Part shown: positions 15,501 to 23,900 of the stretch, piece after piece
How positions within the stretch are numbered: the first letter of the stretch is position 1
How the letters are laid out: every line of letters begins with the position of its first letter
Assembly: GCA_965279475.1 (NCBI GenBank)
Contig: CBDIIA010000003.1
Coordinates: forward strand, 1,240,001-1,304,000
DNA length: 64,000 nucleotides
From: Pseudorhodoferax sp965279475
GTDB taxonomy: Bacteria; Pseudomonadota; Gammaproteobacteria; Burkholderiales; Burkholderiaceae_C
Reading direction: 5' to 3'
Made by a program: the position numbers and the translations under genes
The notes under the pieces: generated by a model
Database searches by the model: none
Told to the model about the DNA's origin: nothing
The model's input: the letters and a program-made list of their open reading frames with translations, nothing else

Positions 15501-17834
15501 GTGAACCTACGACACACGCTTGTTGGCTACGCTTTGCTGGGGGTTGCGTTCGGCAGTTCTGCACTCAGTCTGGGCCGGACCCGCGGATCTGTTGTTTTAG
15601 GGCAACCTCTGGACATTGCCGTCGATGTCCGCATCGACTCGGCCGAAGACGCGATCGCGCAGTGTTTCGAGGCCGATGTCTACCATGCCGACAGTCTGGT
15701 CGACCGCAACCGCATCCGCATCATCGTCCAGGCGCTGGGCGCTTCGCCGCAGGACATCGTCGTGCGTGTCCGGTCGTCGGCAGCGGTCGACGAGCCCGTC
15801 ATGTCGGTGGTGCTGCGTTCGGTGTGCGGGCAGCGGGGCACGCGGCGCTACGATTTCCTGACCGAGTTCCCGGTGGAGACGACCAGCGCCTCGGCGCCGG
15901 TGGTGATCTCCGACGTGCCGGCTGCGGCCGGTGCCTCCGCCACGCCGCAGTCCGCCGGCGGAGCGGTCACCGCGTTGCCGATTCCTGCACCTGCACCTGC
16001 CCCTGCGCCCGCGCGTCCTGCGCCGCCACCGGCTCCTGCGGCCGAGCCCGTGCGTGCGCCGGTCGCGACGCAGCCGCGGCGTGCGCCGGTGGTGCGTCCT
16101 CCCCGGCCGCCGGCTCCGAGACCGCAGGCTGCGCTGAAGCAGGCGCCGCCGCCAGCCAAGGCCGCTGCAGCGCGTGCAGACAGCCAGACCGCCGGCAGGC
16201 CGCGCCTGCGGCTCGAGGCGCCGGCCGAGCAGCCCAGCGCCTTGCGTGGTTCGACCCAGTTGTCCGTTCCCACCGAGAACCTGCCCCAGCGTGCCGAGGC
16301 TGCTGCCACCTGGCGTGCCCTCAACGCCGCACCCGAAGACGTGTTGCGCGAAAGCCAGCGCCTGCAGGCGTTGGAAGTGCAGGACAAGAGCGCCCGCGAT
16401 GCGCGCAGCAAGGCCGAGAGCGAACTGCGCGCCCGGCTCGAGCGCGCGGAGCGCCGTCTCGACGAAGCCGAGAACAATCGCCTGGACGTGACGGTCGTCT
16501 ACGGCCTGCTGGCGCTGCTGCTGGCCGCATTGCTGGCTGCGGTCCACTTCTGGAGCCGCGCACGCAAGAGCGCCGCCGAGGTGGCGCACTGGGCGCGCAA
16601 CCCGGACTCGGCCTACGTCAACAGCGCGAGTCCCCCGTCGGCCAGCCGCTCCGTCGGCAAGGCGTCGATGACGGAAGAGCTGTCCGACGAAAGCGTCAAC
16701 GAGTCCCTGTTCGAAGGCCTGAAGAAGGCGCCGACCTCTGGCGCCGCTGCCCTGACCGCAACGGCGGCCGCCGGTGCCGCAGCGGGTGCTGCGGTGGTGG
16801 CGACCGCTGCCGCGGCGAGCCAGAAGGAGCGGGCGTCCGACGCCGCCCATCTGCGCGCCATCAGCCCCGAAGAGTTCTTCGACGTGCAACAGCATGCCGA
16901 TTTCTTCGTCTCGCTCGGCCAGTACGACCAGGCCATCGACGTGTTGAGGAAGCACATCGACGAGCACGCGGAGATGAGTCCGCTGGCTTTCCTCGAACTG
17001 TTCAAGATCTACCACACGCTGAGCCGGCAGAGCGACTACAACGCGCTGCGTGAAGAGTTCCACGGGCTCTTCAATGGCCGCATGCCGAGCTTTGCAGCTT
17101 TCTCGGACGAGGGGCTGAGCCTGGAAGATTACCCAGCGGCGCTGTTGAGCATCGAGACCGCCTGGGGCGATCCGCGTGTGCTCGACACGATCGAAGCCAA
17201 TCTGTTCCGCCACCCTGGCGACACCGGCAAACCCTTTGATCTGGCGGCCTACCGTGACCTGCTGTTGTTGTACGCGGTTGCCAAGACCCTGTTGCGCAAG
17301 GGCGAAGGCGACTCGTCTTTGTCCGAGCGCGGTGGCCGTGGCCTGCGTGCGAGCGAAGACGACGCGGCCTTCCTGCCCCAGCGCCTGACACGGCCCGACT
17401 TCAGCGCGGCGCAGCATGGGCGGACCTATCCCGTGCACCCTGCGACGGCGGCCCCGGCCCCGGCGCCGGTTTCCAGGCCCGAGCCCGTCTTGGAGCCGGA
17501 ACTCGATTCGGTGCCCGCCCCCTTGTCGTCGACGCCGTCCTACGACCAGGGCCTGGTGCTGGACCTGGATCTGTCCGACTCCGAATTGCAGGAGCTCGAG
17601 GCATCGGGGCCGGCGCCCATCGCACGGACCGCGCCGACCAAGTCGGTGGACGAAGTCGACATCGATCTGCCGCTGTTCGAGATGGACGAGCCCTCGACCG
17701 AAGAAACGCCCAGACCGGCCGTACGTTCCGAGGAGCCTGCGGTGCGCAAGGCCCCGGTTGACAGCGGGTTGATCGATTTCGATCTGTTCGACCCGAACAC
17801 CGAAGCGCGCATCGCGCCGAAGTCCACGCGCTGA
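15501..17834 (+). CDS. fimV: FimV-type polar hub protein
   Basis: A 777-residue single-pass membrane protein. In order: a signal sequence (about 1-23), a FimV N-terminal domain (about 24-120), a Pro/Ala-rich segment (about 140-225), a predicted coiled coil (about 282-327), one transmembrane helix (about 329-349), an Ala-rich stretch, a TPR-like helical region (about 455-520) and an acidic tail with repeated 'LDLDL/DIDLPLFEMD/DFDLFD' elements. FimV organises cell poles, type IV pili and twitching. The start is GTG; no better ATG precedes the signal sequence. I do not see a LysM domain, which longer FimV proteins carry. It converges on a hydroxyacid dehydrogenase gene. Confidence 0.88.
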   Translation: MNLRHTLVGYALLGVAFGSSALSLGRTRGSVVLGQPLDIAVDVRIDSAEDAIAQCFEADVYHADSLVDRNRIRIIVQALGASPQDIVVRVRSSAAVDEPVMSVVLRSVCGQRGTRRYDFLTEFPVETTSASAPVVISDVPAAAGASATPQSAGGAVTALPIPAPAPAPAPARPAPPPAPAAEPVRAPVATQPRRAPVVRPPRPPAPRPQAALKQAPPPAKAAAARADSQTAGRPRLRLEAPAEQPSALRGSTQLSVPTENLPQRAEAAATWRALNAAPEDVLRESQRLQALEVQDKSARDARSKAESELRARLERAERRLDEAENNRLDVTVVYGLLALLLAALLAAVHFWSRARKSAAEVAHWARNPDSAYVNSASPPSASRSVGKASMTEELSDESVNESLFEGLKKAPTSGAAALTATAAAGAAAGAAVVATAAAASQKERASDAAHLRAISPEEFFDVQQHADFFVSLGQYDQAIDVLRKHIDEHAEMSPLAFLELFKIYHTLSRQSDYNALREEFHGLFNGRMPSFAAFSDEGLSLEDYPAALLSIETAWGDPRVLDTIEANLFRHPGDTGKPFDLAAYRDLLLLYAVAKTLLRKGEGDSSLSERGGRGLRASEDDAAFLPQRLTRPDFSAAQHGRTYPVHPATAAPAPAPVSRPEPVLEPELDSVPAPLSSTPSYDQGLVLDLDLSDSELQELEASGPAPIARTAPTKSVDEVDIDLPLFEMDEPSTEETPRPAVRSEEPAVRKAPVDSGLIDFDLFDPNTEARIAPKSTR

Positions 17835-17886
17835 TGGCGTGACGGCGGCAGCGGCGCGGCGGCGCTGCCCGCGCCTGGGTTTCGCC

Positions 17887-18894
17887 TCAGCGGCGTACCT
17901 GCAGCGACCCCGGGTTGACGATGTTGGTCGGCGTGCCCTTGATGAAGTTCAGCACATTGTCGAAGGCCGCGCCGAAATACATCTCGTAGCTCTGCTGCTC
18001 CACGTAACCGATGTGCGGTGTGCAGATGCAGTTCTCCAGGCGCAGCAGGGCATGGCCCTGCAGGATGGGTTCGCTCTCGAACACATCGACCGCCGCCATG
18101 CCGGGGCGCCCGCGGTTGAGGCCTGCGATCAGCGCGTCCGGCTCCAGCAGCTCCGCGCGCGAGGTGTTCACCAGCAGCGAGGTCGGCTGCATGCGCGACA
18201 GGTCTTCGAGCGTGACGATGCCGCGCGTTTCCTCGGTCAAACGCAGGTGCAGCGACAAGACATCGCTGCGGGCGAACAGCTCTTCCTTGCTTTCGGCGAC
18301 ATCGAGTCCGTCAGCCATGGCTTTCTCGCGCGACGCGCCACGGCCCCACACCAGCACCCGCATGCCGAAGGCGCGTGCATAGGTGCTGACGATCTGGCCG
18401 ATCTTGCCGTAGCCCCAGATGCCCATCGTGCGTTCGCGCAGCACGGTGCCGATGCCGAAGTTCGGCGGCATCGACGCCGTCTTCATGCCCGATTGCTGCC
18501 AAGCCCCGTGTTTCAGGTTGCCGATGTATTGCGGCAGTCGCCGGGTCGAAGCCATGATCAGCGCCCACGTCAGCTCTGCGGGCGCCCAGGGTGAACCGAT
18601 GCCTTCGGCCACGGCGATGCCGCGTTCGGTGCAGGCAGCCACGTCGACGTGGCTGCCGACCCGCCCGGTCTGCGCGATCAATTTCAAGCGAGGCAGTTTC
18701 TCGATCAACTGCCGGTTCAGATGCGTCCGTTCGCGGATCAGTACGATGATGTCGGCGTCGCGCAGACGCACGGACAGCTGGCCCAGCCCCTTCACGGTGT
18801 TGGTGTAGACCTTGGCTGCGTAAGGCTCCAGCTTGGCGGCGCAATCGAGCTTGCGCACGGCGTCTTGGTAGTCATCGAGGATCACAATGTTCAT
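17887..18894 (-). CDS. D-2-hydroxyacid dehydrogenase family protein
   Basis: A 335-residue NAD(P)-dependent dehydrogenase of the phosphoglycerate/D-lactate dehydrogenase superfamily. The Rossmann region is 'MGIWGYGKIGQIVSTYARAFGM', and the catalytic set is visible: Arg in 'VNTSRAELL', Glu in 'DVFESEPI' and His in 'CTPHIGY'. The reaction is reversible reduction of a 2-oxoacid; the substrate is not predictable here. The start at MNIVILDD (18894) is preferred over an ATG three codons upstream. It stands alone between fimV and the lexA group. Confidence 0.92.
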   Translation of the reverse strand: MNIVILDDYQDAVRKLDCAAKLEPYAAKVYTNTVKGLGQLSVRLRDADIIVLIRERTHLNRQLIEKLPRLKLIAQTGRVGSHVDVAACTERGIAVAEGIGSPWAPAELTWALIMASTRRLPQYIGNLKHGAWQQSGMKTASMPPNFGIGTVLRERTMGIWGYGKIGQIVSTYARAFGMRVLVWGRGASREKAMADGLDVAESKEELFARSDVLSLHLRLTEETRGIVTLEDLSRMQPTSLLVNTSRAELLEPDALIAGLNRGRPGMAAVDVFESEPILQGHALLRLENCICTPHIGYVEQQSYEMYFGAAFDNVLNFIKGTPTNIVNPGSLQVRR

Positions 18895-18981
18895 GCATGG
18901 CATTGTGCCTCGGTGCCATGGCGCCGCCGGTGAGCAACAGGTGCGCTTGCGGGTCGGCGACGCCCGCGTCTGCGGTGCAGG

Positions 18982-19377
18982 CTAGGGCTGCGCGGCGTTC
19001 GACTGCATGGCCTCGGCTGCCGCCAGACGGTCGAGCTCGGCACACACATCGGCCATGCGGCCGGAGATCACCATGCGTCCCGCGCCGGCAACGGCATGCT
19101 GTGCATCCACCACGCGCAGCACGCGCAGTGGCCTCGGCGCGCACCGCTCGGCCGCGGTATCGATGGCGGGCTGCGCCGTGTGCGGTCCTGCGTGCGTGGG
19201 CTTCGTGCTGCCGAAGGGTAGCTTGCCGCCCCTGCCTACCCTGGCGCGTGCATGCGGGTTGGCCGACGTGCGCAAACGACCGTTGCCCGACCGTGCGGAA
19301 GACTGTGGCCACAACCATTCGACGAAACCCGGCACCGCTCCGACCAGACGTGCGGCAGACATCAACGCGATTCCCAT
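18982..19377 (-). CDS. conserved orphan downstream of lexA
   Basis: A 131-residue protein I cannot assign to a named family. The N-terminus (GIALMSAARLVGAVPGFVEW) is mildly hydrophobic, the middle is low-complexity, and the C-terminal about 35 residues (RVVDAQHAVAGAGRMVISGR followed by MADVCAELDRLAAAE) look conserved and helical. I recall similar C-termini in small proteins encoded beside lexA in Comamonadaceae-type genomes, but could not check this. It lies 118 bp after the lexA stop in the same direction, so it could be read through from the SOS promoter. No SulA-like motif is seen. Confidence 0.6.
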   Translation of the reverse strand: MGIALMSAARLVGAVPGFVEWLWPQSSARSGNGRLRTSANPHARARVGRGGKLPFGSTKPTHAGPHTAQPAIDTAAERCAPRPLRVLRVVDAQHAVAGAGRMVISGRMADVCAELDRLAAAEAMQSNAAQP

Positions 19378-19495
19378 GTGAACTCCTTGCAACCTCAGGG
19401 GTTGGACACAGGCAGGATTACAACGAAGTCCGCAGCACCAGGGTGGCCATGCAAGGCATGGCGCAACGCCCGCCACCTGGGCTGCAGACGAGGGG

Positions 19496-20182
19496 CTACA
19501 TCAGCATCGTGTTGCGGATCAACCCGACTGCGAGGCCTTCGATCTCGAAGGGCTCGCCCGGCTCCACGACGATGGTCGGGTAGTCGGGGTTCTCGGGGTG
19601 CAGCTCGATCTGGTCCTTGTTGCGCCGGAACCGTTTCACGGTCACTTCGTCGCCCAGCCGGGCCACGACGATCTGGCCGTTCTTCGCATCCTTGGTGGAG
19701 CGCACCGCGAGCAGGTCGCCGTCCATGATGCCCGCATCGCGCATCGACATGCCGCGCACGCGCAGCAGGTAGTCGGGCTTGTGCTGGAACAGGCTGCTCT
19801 CGACATAGTAGGTCTGGTCGACATGTTCCTGCGCCAGAATCGGGGAGCCGGCCGCGACCCGACCGATCAGCGGCAGCGCCAGTTGTGCCAGGCTCTGCAA
19901 TGGCAGCGCGTATTGCTTGCTGCGCGATTCGTTGATCGAGCGCAGCATCGGCGCCTTGAGGCGGATGCCGCGCGAGGTGCCGCTGACCAGTTCGATCGCG
20001 CCCTTGCGGGCCAGCGCCTGCAGGTGTTCTTCGGCGGCATTGGCCGACTTGAACCCCAGTTCGTTGGCGATCTCCGCCCGCGTCGGCGGCGCGCCGGTGT
20101 TGGCCACGGCAGTCTGTATCAGCTCCAGAATCTGCTGCTGGCGGGCAGTGAGCTTGGCGGGAAATGAGAAGGCATCGGTCAT
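19496..20182 (-). CDS. lexA: LexA repressor/autoprotease
   Basis: A 228-residue SOS repressor. The N-terminal winged helix (LTARQQQILELIQTAV, then PPTRAEIANELGFKSANAAEEHL) binds operators. The cleavage site is Ala-Gly in 'GRVAAGSPILAQE', and the catalytic Ser/Lys dyad is in 'VRGMSMRDAGIMDGDLL' and 'VVARLGDEVTVKRF'. RecA-stimulated self-cleavage derepresses SOS genes. The gene is divergent from an asparaginase gene, with two LexA-box-like sites between them, so autoregulation is expected. Confidence 0.97.
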   Translation of the reverse strand: MTDAFSFPAKLTARQQQILELIQTAVANTGAPPTRAEIANELGFKSANAAEEHLQALARKGAIELVSGTSRGIRLKAPMLRSINESRSKQYALPLQSLAQLALPLIGRVAAGSPILAQEHVDQTYYVESSLFQHKPDYLLRVRGMSMRDAGIMDGDLLAVRSTKDAKNGQIVVARLGDEVTVKRFRRNKDQIELHPENPDYPTIVVEPGEPFEIEGLAVGLIRNTMLM

Positions 20183-20211
20183 GTTGACTCCTGGCACACT
20201 GGATACGTTTT

Positions 20212-20246
20212 CTGTTGAAACATCCAGTAGCTGTATTTTTAACCAG
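20212..20246. promoter_or_regulatory. tandem LexA (SOS) boxes in the lexA-asparaginase intergenic region
   Basis: Two 16-bp sites with the CTGT-N8-(A/C)CAG form: CTGTTGAAACATCCAG at 20212-20227 and CTGTATTTTTAACCAG at 20231-20246, each one base off the CTGT-N8-ACAG consensus in the right half. They start 30 bp upstream of the lexA ATG and end 11 bp before the asparaginase ATG. Double boxes at lexA promoters are established for autoregulation; an effect on the divergent gene is inference. Confidence 0.82.
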
Positions 20247-20257
20247 TTTTTGAAACT

Positions 20258-21226
20258 ATGCAAGCGAGCGAACAAATCGTCGGTGCGGCTGGGGGCCGGA
20301 GGGTCGTGGTGTTGGGCACCGGCGGCACGATCGCCGGCAGCGCGGCGGACCCGGGCGACAACCTCGGCTACACCGCGGCGCAGCTCGGCGTGGCGCAGTT
20401 GGTGGCCGGGTTGCCGGCCGCGGACGGTATCGCGCTGCACAGCGAGCAGGTGGCGCAGATCGACAGCAAGGACATGGACCACGCGGTGTGGGCGCTGCTG
20501 GCGCAGCGTTGTGCGCACTGGCTGGAGCGCAACGACGTGGTCGGCATCGTGGTGACGCACGGCACCGACACGCTGGAGGAGACGGCGTATTTTCTGCAGG
20601 CCACGCTTGCGCCCGCCAAGCCCATCGTGCTGACCTGCGCGATGCGCCCGGCCACCGCGCTGGTGCCCGATGGCCCGCAGAACCTGCTGGATGCGATCGC
20701 CGTGGCCTGCACGGCCGGCGCGCAGGGCGTGATAGCGGTCTGCGCGGGTGAAGTGCACTCCGCGTTCGATGTGCAGAAGGTCCACCCCTACCGACTCGAT
20801 GCGTTCGACTCGGGCGACGCGGGGCCGTTAGGCTATGTGGAAGAGGGCGCGCTGCGCCGGCTGAAGGATTGGCCTGCGGCAGGCCGTGCGCTGGTGCCGG
20901 CGTTGCGCTGGCAGTCGTCGGACGCTGCCACCTGGCCGCGCGTGGAGATCGTGATGAACCACGCCGGCGCGGGGGGGCGCGGCGTGGATGCCCTGGTGCG
21001 CGACGGTGTGCACGGGCTGGTGGCAGCCGGCACCGGCAATGGCAGCCTGCACCATGCATTGGAGGCTGCGTTGCTGCGGGCCGAGGCCTCCGGGGTGCAT
21101 GTGCTGCGCACCACGCGTTGCGCCTACGGCCGTGTGCTGCCGCATGCCGGCGACGTGTTGCAGCACGCCGACGGTCTGTCGCCGGTCAAGGCGCGTGTGC
21201 GGCTGATGCTTGAGCTGCTTGCATGA
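20258..21226 (+). CDS. asparaginase family protein
   Basis: A 322-residue asparaginase/glutaminase-fold enzyme hydrolysing asparagine to aspartate and ammonia. The first active-site motif is GTGGTIAGSA near the N-terminus and the second is 'THGTDTLEETAYFL', carrying the Thr-Asp pair. 'AMRPATALVPDGPQNLLDA' is also typical. There is no signal peptide, so it is cytoplasmic (type I-like). Its start lies only 11 bp from the proximal LexA box, which overlaps where its promoter should be, so SOS responsiveness is possible. A membrane protein gene follows 40 bp later. Confidence 0.92.
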   Translation: MQASEQIVGAAGGRRVVVLGTGGTIAGSAADPGDNLGYTAAQLGVAQLVAGLPAADGIALHSEQVAQIDSKDMDHAVWALLAQRCAHWLERNDVVGIVVTHGTDTLEETAYFLQATLAPAKPIVLTCAMRPATALVPDGPQNLLDAIAVACTAGAQGVIAVCAGEVHSAFDVQKVHPYRLDAFDSGDAGPLGYVEEGALRRLKDWPAAGRALVPALRWQSSDAATWPRVEIVMNHAGAGGRGVDALVRDGVHGLVAAGTGNGSLHHALEAALLRAEASGVHVLRTTRCAYGRVLPHAGDVLQHADGLSPVKARVRLMLELLA

Positions 21227-21266
21227 ACCGCGCAGCAGTGCAGGCGGCAACCGGGAGGCCGATGCC

Positions 21267-21686
21267 ATGCTGAGCGCACTGCGGTCGCACGTCTGGATCT
21301 ACCCGGCACTGGAGGTCGTGCACATCCTCGGCATTGCGCTGCTGCTTGGCAATCTGATCCTGCTCGAACTGCGGGTCTTCGGCCGCGGCGCGGCCTTGCC
21401 GATCGTGCCCTTGGCACGTCTGTCGCTGGGTCTGGCACTGGCTGGGTTTGGCCTGGCGGCCGTGACCGGCGCGACCATGTTCGCTACGCAGCCGGCCGAA
21501 CTGCTGGCCAACTCGGCGTTCACCCTCAAGATGCTGCTGTTATGGCTGGCCGCGTGCAACGCGGCGTGGTTTCATGCACGCGGCTCGCTGCTGCGCCTGG
21601 ACGGGACGGCGCGGCTGCAGATGCTGGTGTCGACCGGGCTCTGGATGGCGGCAGTGGCCTGTGGCCGATGGATCGCGTATTTCTGA
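21267..21686 (+). CDS. small four-helix membrane protein (DUF6644-like)
   Basis: A 139-residue integral membrane protein with about four transmembrane helices. A GGGAGG ribosome site lies 8 bp ahead of the ATG at 21267, which decides the start. Motifs include 'YPALEVVHILGIALLLGNLI' in helix 1 and a final 'STGLWMAAVACGRWIAY'; the His and Arg/Trp arrangement resembles DUF6644-type proteins. It is followed 13 bp later by a DUF6152 protein gene; the two probably form one unit, a pairing seen in other proteobacteria as far as I recall. Function unknown. Confidence 0.75.
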   Translation: MLSALRSHVWIYPALEVVHILGIALLLGNLILLELRVFGRGAALPIVPLARLSLGLALAGFGLAAVTGATMFATQPAELLANSAFTLKMLLLWLAACNAAWFHARGSLLRLDGTARLQMLVSTGLWMAAVACGRWIAYF

Positions 21687-21699
21687 CCAAGGAGTTTCC

Positions 21700-22179
21700 A
21701 TGCAACGACGAATCGTGCTCGCGCGCTGCGGTGCGCTGTGTTTGACGGGCGCCTGGGCTGCAGCCCACGCACACCATGGGTGGAGCAGCTTCGATCAGGA
21801 CAGGCCGATCTACCTCGAAGGCAAAGTGCTGCGCAGCCGCTGGCAGAACCCGCATGCTGAACTGGAGATCGAACCTCCGGCTGGCCTGGTGTTGCCTGCC
21901 GACCTGGCCCGGCGCGCCTTGCCGGCACAGGCGGCACCGGTCGACGGCAAGGCCTTGCTGGCCAAGGCCCAACTGCCCCGGCGGCGCGACAAGGTCTGGG
22001 AGATCGAGCTCGCACCGCTGACGCGCATGGAGTCCTGGAAGGTGCCCGAGATCCGACCGGGCGCACAGATCGGCGTGCTCGGCTTCACGCTCACCGGTGA
22101 GAAAGGCGAAGCCGTGCTGCGCGCCGAATACCTGTTCGCCGACGGCAAGACCTACGGCATGCGGTCGTCGCCAGCCTGA
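21700..22179 (+). CDS. exported DUF6152 family protein
   Basis: A 159-residue periplasmic protein with a signal peptide (about residues 1-23) cut before 'HAHHGWSSFDQDRPIYLEG'. The 'HHGWSxFD' start of the mature part and the following 'KVLRSRWQNPHAELEIE' are hallmarks of the DUF6152 family, where conserved His residues suggest metal binding. An AAGGAG site lies 5 bp ahead of the ATG at 21700. It pairs with the upstream membrane protein. It converges on adk, 17 bp away, with no obvious terminator. Confidence 0.8.
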   Translation: MQRRIVLARCGALCLTGAWAAAHAHHGWSSFDQDRPIYLEGKVLRSRWQNPHAELEIEPPAGLVLPADLARRALPAQAAPVDGKALLAKAQLPRRRDKVWEIELAPLTRMESWKVPEIRPGAQIGVLGFTLTGEKGEAVLRAEYLFADGKTYGMRSSPA

Positions 22180-22196
22180 ACGGCTGGTTCGGCGCT

Positions 22197-22853
22197 TCAG
22201 GCCGACAGTGCCGCGAGCGCGCGCGTGGTGATCTCCTCGACCGTGCCGGTACCGCTGATCGCGCGGTAGCGCGGCGCGTTGGCAGGGTCGGCCTTGGCCC
22301 AGTTGGCGTAGTAGTCGACCAGCGGCCGGGTCTGCGCGCTGTAGACGTCGAGCCGCTTCTTCACGGTCTCTTCCTTGTCGTCCTCGCGCTGGATCAGCGG
22401 CTCTCCCGTCACGTCGTCGATGCCTTCGACCTTGGGCGGGTTGAACGTGACGTGGTAGGTGCGACCCGAGGTCGCGTGCGAGCGGCGCCCGCTGATGCGT
22501 TCGATGATGGCATCGAACGGCACGTCGATCTCGAGCACGTAGTCGAGCTTGACGCCGGCCGACTTCATCGCATCGGCCTGGGGAATCGTGCGCGGGAAGC
22601 CGTCGAACAGGAAGCCGTGCGCGCAGTCGGGCTCGGCTATGCGTTCCTTGACCAGTCCGATGATGAGGTCGTCGCTCACCAGGGCACCCGAGGCCATCAC
22701 CGACTTGGCCTGCAGGCCCAGCGGCGTGCCGGCCTTGACGGCGGCGCGCAGCATGTCACCCGTGGAGATCTGTGGGATGGCGAACTTCCGGCAGATGAAT
22801 GTGGCCTGCGTGCCCTTGCCCGCGCCGGGCGCGCCCAACAGTATCAATCTCAT
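22197..22853 (-). CDS. adk: adenylate kinase
   Basis: A 218-residue kinase interconverting AMP + ATP and 2 ADP. The P-loop LLGAPGAGKGTQA, the AMP-binding 'QISTGDMLRAA' and 'FDGFPRTIPQADA', and a long LID (RRSHATSGRTYHV to QREDDKEETVKKRL) are present. The LID is the long type but lacks the four-cysteine zinc site, as in other Gram-negatives. It lies 112 bp after kdsB in the same direction and may belong to the same envelope/housekeeping transcript. AGGACATCC precedes the ATG. Confidence 0.97.
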   Translation of the reverse strand: MRLILLGAPGAGKGTQATFICRKFAIPQISTGDMLRAAVKAGTPLGLQAKSVMASGALVSDDLIIGLVKERIAEPDCAHGFLFDGFPRTIPQADAMKSAGVKLDYVLEIDVPFDAIIERISGRRSHATSGRTYHVTFNPPKVEGIDDVTGEPLIQREDDKEETVKKRLDVYSAQTRPLVDYYANWAKADPANAPRYRAISGTGTVEEITTRALAALSA

Positions 22854-22965
22854 GGATGTCCTCAGATGTTATGGATGTCGCGGCACCGCTGGCGGGCGTG
22901 CCGCCGCAGTGCTTCATTGAAGCAAAGGATAGCATGCGCTGCACGGCCCGAGGCCGCCGCAGACC

Positions 22966-23721
22966 CTACAGAAGCCTGCGCACGCGCTCCAGGTCTTCGG
23001 GCGTATCCACGCCGGGGCCGGGCGCATCGTGTGTCACGTGCACGGCGATCTGGTGGCCGTGCCACATCGCACGCAGTTGCTCCAGCGCCTCGGTCACCTC
23101 CAGCGGCGCCTGGGCCAGTGTGGGGAACAGCTTCAGGAAACCGGCCCGGTAACCGTAGATGCCGATGTGCCGCAACGGGCGCGGTTCGGGCAGGGTCTGC
23201 GCGCCGCTCGAGAAGCCGTCGCGCCACCAGGCGATCGGTGCCCGGCTGAAGTACATCGCGCGGCCCGTTGCATCGAGCACCACCTTGACCACGTTGGGGT
23301 TGGTGAACTCGGCGAAGTGCTCGATCGCGTGGGCCGCCGTGCTCATGCTGGCCTCGGGCCTGTCCGCCAGCAGGCGGGCCACGGCGTCGATGAGGACGGG
23401 GTCGATCAGCGGCTCGTCGCCCTGCACGTTGACGACGATGTCCTGGTCCCCCAGGCCAAGCAGCGTGCAGGCTTCGGCCAGCCGGTCGCTGCCCGACGGG
23501 TGGTCGCTGCGCGTGAGCACGGCTTCGACGGCGTGGGCTTCGCAGGCGGCGACGATCTGGGGGCTGTCGCAGGCCACGATGGTGCGCTGGGCCGACGAGC
23601 GCTGGGCCTGGCGTGCGACGCGCACGACCATCGGCATGTCACCCAGCTGCGCCAGCGGCTTGTTCGGCAGGCGCGTCGACGCGAGCCGCGCCGGGATCAA
23701 CACGGTGAAGGGCAGGCTCAA
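22966..23721 (-). CDS. kdsB: 3-deoxy-manno-octulosonate cytidylyltransferase (CMP-KDO synthetase)
   Basis: A 251-residue nucleotidyltransferase that activates KDO with CTP for lipopolysaccharide inner-core synthesis. The N-terminal 'VLIPARLASTRLPNKPLAQLGDMPM' is the CTP-binding signature, and 'NVQGDEPLIDP' holds the metal-binding Asp. The start is TTG, overlapping the stop of the UPF0434 gene as TTGA, so coupled translation is likely. Together with lpxK upstream it puts two LPS steps in one operon. Confidence 0.96.
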   Translation of the reverse strand: MSLPFTVLIPARLASTRLPNKPLAQLGDMPMVVRVARQAQRSSAQRTIVACDSPQIVAACEAHAVEAVLTRSDHPSGSDRLAEACTLLGLGDQDIVVNVQGDEPLIDPVLIDAVARLLADRPEASMSTAAHAIEHFAEFTNPNVVKVVLDATGRAMYFSRAPIAWWRDGFSSGAQTLPEPRPLRHIGIYGYRAGFLKLFPTLAQAPLEVTEALEQLRAMWHGHQIAVHVTHDAPGPGVDTPEDLERVRRLL

Positions 23722-23900
23722 AGTCCGAGCTCCTCGTCGCTCAAGGTGCGCGCCTCGTTCTCCAGCAGCACCGGGATGCCGTCGCGCACCGGGTAGGCGA
23801 GGCGCGCGCTGCGCGACACCAGCTCCTGGCGTTCGCGGTCGTACTGCAGTGAGCCCTTGGTCACGGGGCAGACCATCAGTTCAAGAAGTTTGCTGTCCAT
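23718..23900 (-). CDS. Trm112/UPF0434 family small protein
   Basis: A 60-residue protein starting MDSKLLELMVCPVTKG and containing 'LVSRSARLAYPVRDGIPVLL'. The fold is that of Trm112-like zinc-ribbon proteins, but only one Cys of the usual pairs is kept, as is common in proteobacterial UPF0434. Its position between lpxK and kdsB is highly conserved in beta- and gammaproteobacteria. Its start overlaps the lpxK end by 20 bp and its stop overlaps the kdsB start. Its role in the LPS operon is not established. Confidence 0.93.
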   Translation of the reverse strand: MDSKLLELMVCPVTKGSLQYDRERQELVSRSARLAYPVRDGIPVLLENEARTLSDEELGL

